Below are positions 57,246-64,000 of a stretch of DNA of 64,000 bases, in pieces. The notes under the pieces were generated by a model. The model was not told the origin of the DNA. It searched no databases and worked only from the letters and a program-made list of their open reading frames with translations. Within the stretch, counting starts at the first letter, position 1; the number at the start of each line of letters is the position of its first letter. The translations under genes and the position numbers were made by a program. The stretch comes from Carya illinoinensis (Eukaryota; Streptophyta; Magnoliopsida; Fagales; Juglandaceae), in NCBI RefSeq assembly GCF_018687715.1, contig NC_056753.1, positions 13,451,001 to 13,515,000 on the forward strand, in the 5' to 3' direction.

Positions 57246-58435
57246 ATTTCTATTGCCCCATGAGAATGAATTTTTTTATGACATATGGACCAGTCCAACG
57301 GGATTTCAAACAAGAGTTATAAAGAAGAACTTCCTGGCCAAGTTTGAAATGCTTGGGATGGATGTGTTTGTCATGCAGAATCTTCATGCACTCCTTCGCC
57401 AGTTGAGTGTTGTCATAAGCATTCCAGCGGGCTTCATCCAATTCATTGATATGCAATTTTCTCAACCCTGAGGTTTCATCAAGTGACAAGTTAACATGTT
57501 TTATGGCCCATAAAGCTCGATATTGAATGTCAACAGGTAAATGACAAGCTTTACCATAAACTAATCGATATGGAGACATTCATAGATTAGTTCTAAAAGC
57601 TATCCTATAGGCCCACAAAGCATCAAGAAGCTTAACCGACCAATCTTTCCTATTAGGATTGACAGTTTTCTCCATAATGATTTTTATTTCCCTGTTTGCC
57701 AATTAAGCTTGTCCATTTGTTTAGGGGTGAGAGGGGGTGGAAACCCGATGTGTGATACCATATTTCTTCACAAGTTAGAAAATGGTTTGTTACAAAAATG
57801 AGAACCCTTGTCACTAATGATAACCTTAGGCATGCCAAATCGAGCAAAAAAAGATTATAAAAATTTTAGCACAACATGATGGTCATTGGTTTTGCAAGCG
57901 ATTGCCTCAACCCACTTTGAAACATAGTCCACAACCAATAAAATATATGTATTTCCAAAGGAAACTGGAAAGGGTCCTATGAAGTCTATTCCCCAATAAT
58001 CAAAGATTTCTAAAATAAGAATAGGGGAAAGGGGCATCATGTTTCTTTTGCTAATGGATTCCAACCTTTGACAAGACTCACATGCTTTACAAAATTTGTA
58101 AGCATCCTTAAATATGGAAGGCCAATAAAAACTGCTTTGCAAAATTTTTGCCACTGTTTTCTTCGCTGAAAAATGACCACCACATGCACCCATATGACAA
58201 AATCTCAATACTGAAGAAAACTCATCATCGGGAATGCATCTTTGAATCAATTGGTCCGAACAATATTGGAAAAGATAAGGATCATCAAAGTAGAAATGTC
58301 TTACCTCAGATAGAAATCGACGCTTATCTTGGGTGGACCATTCAGAAGGCATTCGCTCAGTCACCAAATAGTTGATTATGTCAGCAAACCAGGGAGCTCT
58401 ATGAATCATAAAGAGCTATTCAACCGGGAAACTAT
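57246..58435 (-). pseudogene. Integrase of Athila-like element 2
   Basis: From the insertion site down: [19 protein letters not shown], the zinc finger [18 protein letters not shown], and the core start [16 protein letters not shown]. Frames break near 57850 where IISDKGSHF is still readable in pieces. The C-terminal part MSPYRLVYGKACHLP..LKSRWTGPYVIKK reads open from 57579 to 57250. The first catalytic Asp is present; the core is disrupted by stops and shifts, so it is inactive. Confidence 0.85.
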
Positions 58436-61085
58436 TATGACGCCCCCAAATCCCATGTACGGACACGTGGAAATCGAGACGTCGGGATGATGACAACACG
58501 GGTCACCACCCTATCGCCAAGTGCCAAGTGTGTATTCATGCAACAAGTGTACAATAAAAACACGCAGCGGATAATAAAAGTCTTATAACTAAGTACCAGA
58601 ATTTTTGTTTAATACAAACCCTTTTAAACCACACATAATAAAATATTACAAGTCTCAAATATTGTTTCAAACCAAATTACAAGCCATAAAAACTGATAGA
58701 GATAATTTTTAAACATCAAAGACTCTAAGTCAAAACTCTGGCGGAGCTGCCTCCTCGGGCTTAGCCTCCTCCTCCTTCTCCACATCTGCATCAAAGTCTA
58801 CGGTACCAAAATGGTGCCGCAGGTAAGTAACATTCCAAACGCCACAAGATAAAAAAATATATTAAACTCAACAATATGCATGAAAGAATACCAAATGCAC
58901 ATATCCCATAAATCCATATTTTTCCACGCACGCCAAAAATCCCATTTGGCCCTAAAAACATATTACCTTTCAACTCACGCCAAAAGTCTCATTTGGCCCA
59001 AATCCAACTCAATTCAATATCCAATTAATCAGAATGCACCATGACCTCCCCTAGGGGTCATCCGCACACCTTAGCTCCCATCGTCACACCACGGGTAACG
59101 ACCATGCGTGTAACTTCGTAATGAGCGATGCCCAGTTTTGCGCCCCATGCGTACGTAGCCAAGCATCCTCTAGCCCTCGCCAGCAAAGGGCCACGGAGTC
59201 GGTGAGCGTTACCATCCCGCCCGCTCCCATTGTCGCCCAGCGACAACTCAGGGGACGTCACTCAGTATATTACGCTCCCGAGTGACCAGAGGAGCTCCAC
59301 CGAGATAATACCCCATCTCGGCTTGGGTCGTGATACACACGCACCCGAAAATCTATTTACCCAAATAAAACTAGTTTTTCTCAATTTAATACATGCACAT
59401 GAATGCACCATGCAATGCACACCTCAAGACACAATTCATCTAACAAATAACAATATCAACAATAACAAACAACTCCGTCCTCAAATCCAAAACCCGTTCC
59501 AATTTATTGCATGCACCATGATCTCCCCTAGGGATCATCCGCACACTCTGGCTCCTGTGCCATACCGCAGGTAACGACTACGCATGTGACACCTAAATGA
59601 GCGATACCAGTCTCGCGCCCAGCGCGTACCTGGACCAGGCCATCCTCTAGTCCCCGCCAGCCTAGGGACCACGGAGTCGACACGACAGCGTTATCGTATC
59701 GTGCGATCCGGTTGTCGCCCAACGACAACCCAGGGGATGTCACTCAGTATTATCCACTCCCGAGTGACCAGAGGCGCTCCACCGAGATAATACCCCATCC
59801 CGGCTTGGGGTCGTGATAAACATGCACCCAAAAATCCATTTACACTGATAGAACCAATTTTTCTCAATTTAATACATGCACATGAATGCACCATGCAATG
59901 CACACCTCAAGACACAATTTATCCAACAAAACTCAACATCAACAATAACCAAACAACTCCGTCCTCAAATCCATCGGACCCCCGACTCCTCGGACTTAGT
60001 TCGGAATAACCAACCAATCAATGAATTTATTGTAAAAGCAATAATATATTTAAATCTAAAATAGAGTTTGGAAAATACTTACAATGCTATATGATAATTT
60101 TTGAAGGATCAAGGAGCTGCAAACGGCAGAGAAAAAGCAACGTAACAGTGTAAAATACATTGTGGCCGTGGGTTGTAAAATACCCACTTTCGAACGGGGA
60201 CAAACCAAGACTTGGGATTGATAGGGAATGGCCTAGAGGTATTTATGAAACTAATGGAAGTGAGAGTTGGCCATGGGTGGCGGTGGAAATGGCGGTGGAA
60301 GTGAAAAATGGCAAAAACAAGGATGAGCTCGTGGGAGCTATTCCGGCAACGGATCGGAGCTGGAAATGGGTGGTTTAGGACGACAAGAGGTAGGTGATGA
60401 AGTGGTGAAGAGATGGTGGCCGGAGGTGAAACGACGGCTGCGGAATGAGGGAAAAACCGTGTGGCTTGGAGGAGCTCGTGGCGGCTAACGATGGCTCGGA
60501 TGGAGATGAAATTTGGTGGGGAGGTGCGCTGGCCGGAGGGGAAGATTTCTGGGTGGGTGGTGTTGACCACGTCACAGGCGAGCAGCGGTGCTGGGCAGCA
60601 GAAGGCAAACGGTGATAGTGAGGGGAGAGAGAGCGTACGTCGAGAGGAAGGAGAACGGAAGAGAAGAAGAAAAAGAAAGAAAAAGAAAAGAAAGAAAAGA
60701 GAAAGAAAAAGAAAAAGAGAAAAAGAAAAGATGGGGAAAAGAAATGAGGTCCAATCCTCACATCTGGAGTCCAAAAACTGATTCGATGAAAATAATTTTA
60801 AAAACTATAAAACGACTAAAACAATTTAAACACCACATCAAGCTAAAATATAATAAATAATTAGTAAAAACTAACAACTAAATTTTAAATCCAAAAACAA
60901 ACTAAATTAAATTACAAAGCAATTTAAATTTAAAACGATAATTAATATTAAGAAAGCTCCACAAAACAAATATTACAACTAAATAAATCCAATTAAAATA
61001 CAATAAATTAAAATAAAAGAACTAATATTTTAATTAAATTAAAATACTTCTTCAGTGAAAATACACGTAAAAACGGAGTATCACA
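58436..61085 (-). mobile_element. Solo Tekay-like LTR with internal duplication
   Basis: Same family as the LTRs at 4412 and 10626, reverse orientation. Plus-strand ends TATGACGCCCCC (TG mutated to TA) and GGAGTATCACA, target duplication ACTAT at 58431-58435 and 61086-61090. It is 2650 bp, longer than the 2.1-kb reference. The excess is explained by a near-tandem duplication of about 480 bp (59040-59520 and 59517-59995). Pyrimidine and C-rich regions are at 60300-60770. Removal restores LPLDDS..FPVE of the host pol. Confidence 0.92.
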
Positions 61086-61090
61086 ACTAT

Positions 61091-62270
61091 CATCAAGAGG
61101 AAGGCTGAGATTTGAAGAGGAGGGAGATGGCAATCTAGAGAGGTGCTCAGCTACTATGTTTTCAACTCCTTTCTTGTCCTTTATGTTGATGTTGAACTCT
61201 TGAAGTAGTGAAATCCAGTGGATTAAGCGTAGTTTGGCATCTTTCTTAGCCAACAAATATTTCAAAGCAGAGTGGTCAGTGAAAATAGTAACAGGAGAAC
61301 CAAGAATGTAAGCCTGAAATTTATCAAGTGCAAAAACCATTGCAAGTAATTCTTTTTCAGTAGTGGTGTAATATTCTGGGCATCATTTAAGGTTTTACTA
61401 GCATAATAAATCACAGAAGGTCTATTATCCACACGCTAACCCAACACAGCACCCAACACAATCAATTGCATCAATCATAATTTCAAAGGGAATGTCCCAC
61501 TACGAGAGTTGCATAATGGGGGCGGTAGTAAGCAATTCTGTAAGGGTATCAAAAGTTTTTTGACACTCATCAGTCCAAACAAATTTAATATCATTTTATA
61601 AAAGAGTGCACAAAGGTTTTGCAATAGAACTGAATCCTTGAATAAACTGCCTATAAAAGCCAGCATGGCCAAGAAAAGAATGAATATCTTTAACCATCCT
61701 AGGGATAGGAAGTTTAGATATTAATTCAATTTTTGCCTTGTCGACCTTTATACCTTTCGAAGAAACAATATGTCACAAGACAATGCCGTGAGTAACCATA
61801 AATTAACATTTCTCCCAATTAAGTAAAATATTTTTTTTCCTCACATCTCTGAAGAATACGTGCCAAATTATGCAAACAATTTTCAAAAGATTTTCCAAAA
61901 ATAGAGAAGTCATCCATGAATATTTCACAAATATCCTCAATCATGTCAAAAAAATACTCATCATGCATCTCTGAAAGGTGGCTGAGGCATTATAATAAAA
62001 GCAAAGGTGCCAAAAGGCCAGGTGAAAGTGGTTTTCTCCTAATCCTCAAGCGCTACAACAATTTGATAATAACCAGAGTATCCATCCAAGAAACAATAAA
62101 ATGTATTACCAGCCACTCTTTCTAAAATTTGATCAAAAAATGGTAGAGGAAAATGATCCTTCCTACTGGCTGAATTAAGTTTTCTATAATCAATGCACAT
62201 TCTCCAGCCAGTAACCATTCTAGTTGGAATCAACACATTTTTATCATTTTTAACAACAGTCAAACCAGAT
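61091..62270 (-). pseudogene. RT and RNase H of Athila-like element 2
   Basis: RNase H tail [21 protein letters not shown] and [13 protein letters not shown] (61340-61090). Above it lies RT with MCIDYRKLN, CFLDGYSGYYQI and FMDDFSIFG in broken frames. A short deletion removes the RRMPFGLCNAP block. Numerous stops follow the active site. Confidence 0.82.
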
Positions 62271-62705
62271 TTTTTTTTGGCACCACTTGAGTTGGGCTGA
62301 CCACTTACTGTCTAAGATGGGGGAGATGATACCCACTACAAGCAATTTGAGCACTTCCTTTTTGACAACCTCCTTCATGGTGGGGTTGAACCTACGTTGA
62401 GCATCTCTAATTGGTCAGGCATCGTCCTCTAGGTGGATTTTATGAGTGCAAACAGTAGCATCGATTCCTTTGATGTTGGCTATGTTCCATCCAATTGTGC
62501 CTCAATGCTTCCTTAAGACTTCAATCAGAAGGCCTTCCTCTTTCTGATTTAATTTTGAAGAGATTATCACAGGGAAGGTGCCTTCTTTAGGGCCAAGGAA
62601 TGCATATTTTAAATCCTTAGGAAGTGGTTTCAGTTCCAGCTGGGGAACTTCTTCCTTTAAAGATTTAATATGCTTGTTGGTGGTAGAGTCTTAAACTGGG
62701 GTTGT
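62271..62705 (-). pseudogene. Protease-RT linker of Athila-like element 2
   Basis: Broken frames give LELKPLPKDLKYAFLGP, IGWNIANIKGIDATVC and HKIHLEDDA..RRFNPTMKEV, the segment preceding RT. The protease itself lies beyond the LTR that interrupts at 62706, or is lost. Confidence 0.75.
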
Positions 62706-64000
62706 TGTAACAGCCCGTTAGAAATTCACTTTTAGGATTTCTATTGACATTAGGAATCTCTTGAAAGCTCCATAAGTTTTCATGAATCGACCAATCGCAT
62801 AGGTTTTAGTTTGTCAACATAGTCAGTATTATCACTCACTATGGTGTCAGAAATGAGATTTTAATTATTTGAGGTAGTTAGAAGTGTCAAAATACATTAT
62901 GGTCCACGCCACTAGACTCAGTTGATTATTTAGGATTTTATGGTGCAATAACCCATTTTCATAATTTCGGATGAAAAGCTTGTTCGAAACTGTGAAATTA
63001 TTTCTAGGGGAATTTCGGGGTTGAGTTTTGGTAAACTATTTTCACTGTAAGTTAATATGAATAATTAGAATTTTTCAGTACAAAGTTTATTACGTATTTT
63101 TTCAGAGTGAATAGTAACCTTGATAAGCGTACTAAGTGCAATATTTTCAAAATCACAGTGTGAAATATCTAAATTAGGTTAGAGAAGTTTTATTTGGACA
63201 CTTGGCAAGATCTTAGCCACACATAGTGAATAGTATTATACACTTGGCACAAAGAGGAACCATTAGATGGATTTGTGAAGGAAATCAAGGTGTGAGATCA
63301 AGCCACCTAAGCAAAACTTTTTTTTATCTGATCAACCAAATTTTACCAGAACAAAGAGGGTTTCAACCCTAGCGAGACCCTAAATGGTTGTAATCCAATT
63401 GAAACCCAAAACCTTGGTTGAAAACCAAAACCCCAAACGGTTTCCCTAAACCCTAAAGTTGGCCTCCAAACCCCTTTTGATCTGATTTCTAGCATTGTGT
63501 TTAATCACTTGATTAAATCACTTCCACATACTATTAATTCATCAAATCCTTGTTATGACATCATTATCCAACCTTTTAAACCTTAGAAGTTTGATTGGGC
63601 TAAGAAAAATTGGATTTGCTTGATAGCATCTCAAACCCTAACCAAACCCCCTCTAAACCCCAAATTGAAACCCACTTGGTTGAGGACCACCAAGGCCCAT
63701 GAATTTGGCCACCTTGGCAAAGCTTCTTGAAGAATTTTCCTCCCCCACATGGCAGACCATCCACTGCCCTTAGCTACACCCAATGGTGCCTTGATGTGAA
63801 GGAGAAATCCACCTCATCAACCTCCATACCTCACAGCTTCTGCAGATAGTTCTTTGCCCCTCACTATTGTCCACTTTATGTCACATAGCCACCTCTAATT
63901 AAGGATCATTCAAGCCCATATCTCCCCCCTCTAGAAGTATAAAGTTGTTTAAGACACATTTGTTTCACTTTCATCACTTCTTCACCCTGTTCTTAGAGAG
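62706..64000 (+). repeat. Family-A LTR, third copy, cut by window end
   Basis: Starts TGTAACAGCCCGTTAG. It matches 15216-16500 and the reverse complement of 22655-21360, including the TCGCATAGGTTTTAGT block and the AACCCTAA..GGCCTCCAAACCC block. It continues past the window end, so whether it is solo or part of an element is unknown. Confidence 0.85.

Larger units (their letters stand above)
56023..62705 (-). mobile_element. Athila-like element 2, truncated
   Basis: Minus-strand 3' purine tract (56034-56023), 3' non-coding region, integrase, RNase H, RT and the protease-RT linker. The 3' LTR is missing: Tat-like sequence starts exactly at the purine tract. The other end is cut by a family-A LTR at 62706. 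A solo Tekay-like LTR is nested in the RNase H-integrase linker. All coding parts are broken. Confidence 0.82.

Overview
This looks like gene-poor, repeat-dense nuclear DNA from a flowering plant, most likely a eudicot. The evidence is plant Ty3/gypsy lineages (Tekay/Del-like, Athila-like, Tat-like), LTRs of 1.4-4.8 kb bounded by TG..CA, 5-bp target duplications, tRNA-Asp and tRNA-iMet primer sites, a tRNA-derived SINE family and a FAR1/FRS-type gene remnant. The species cannot be read from the sequence. No clearly intact host gene is visible. Nearly everything from 4.4 kb onward is nested retrotransposon sequence.

Left part (1-15.2 kb). A zf-GRF-like gene scrap (612-815) and a 43-bp tandem repeat precede a minus-strand FAR1-related (FRS) pseudogene running from 13155 down to 2427. 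Its DNA-binding domain is split by a complete LTR element (4412-12700, target duplication TTTTG). The element has 2.1-kb Tekay-like LTRs, an iMet primer site, a gag remnant with a zinc knuckle, no pol, and about 2.8 kb of non-coding filler. Removing the element and one TTTTG restores the FRS reading frame exactly at that point.

Middle (15.2-32.0 kb). A plus-strand copy of a very long LTR (family A, about 4.8 kb) is interrupted by an opposite-strand solo LTR of the same family (17017-22655, target duplication TATTT). That solo LTR holds a 786-bp solo LTR (20513-21298, target duplication CAAAG). The plus copy is cut again by a 4-kb solo LTR (24214-28203) and ends at a related LTR fragment (29190-32012). 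The result is a large inverted repeat with minisatellites and conserved stem-loops.

Right part (32.0-64.0 kb). An Athila-like element on the minus strand (32452-41467) has a nearly complete but broken gag-pol. Next is a plus-strand Tat-like element split at its RT by a complete 12-kb Athila-like element (42706-54735, target duplication ATGGC). That 12-kb element has lost RT, RNase H and the integrase core, yet keeps an open in-frame protease-to-integrase-C-terminus ORF. It also carries a coiled-coil ORF in the env position and a SINE. A second minus-strand Athila-like element (56023-62705) is split by a solo Tekay-like LTR (58436-61085, target duplication ACTAT). The window ends inside a third family-A LTR (62706 onward).

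The strongest candidates for something undescribed are cis-acting nucleic-acid structures rather than genes. (1) A perfect hairpin lies 4-5 nt before the 3' polypurine tract in three Athila-like elements, with compensatory changes. (2) Hairpins with the identical loop GAGGAC lie directly before a G-rich purine tract both at the 3' end of the Tekay-like element and at an internal site in all three Athila-like elements. (3) Consecutive, partly mutually exclusive stem-loops are kept in three diverged family-A LTRs. (4) Arrays of GCCAAA..TTTGGC mini-hairpins vary in copy number between LTRs. All of these rest on reading by eye from few copies.
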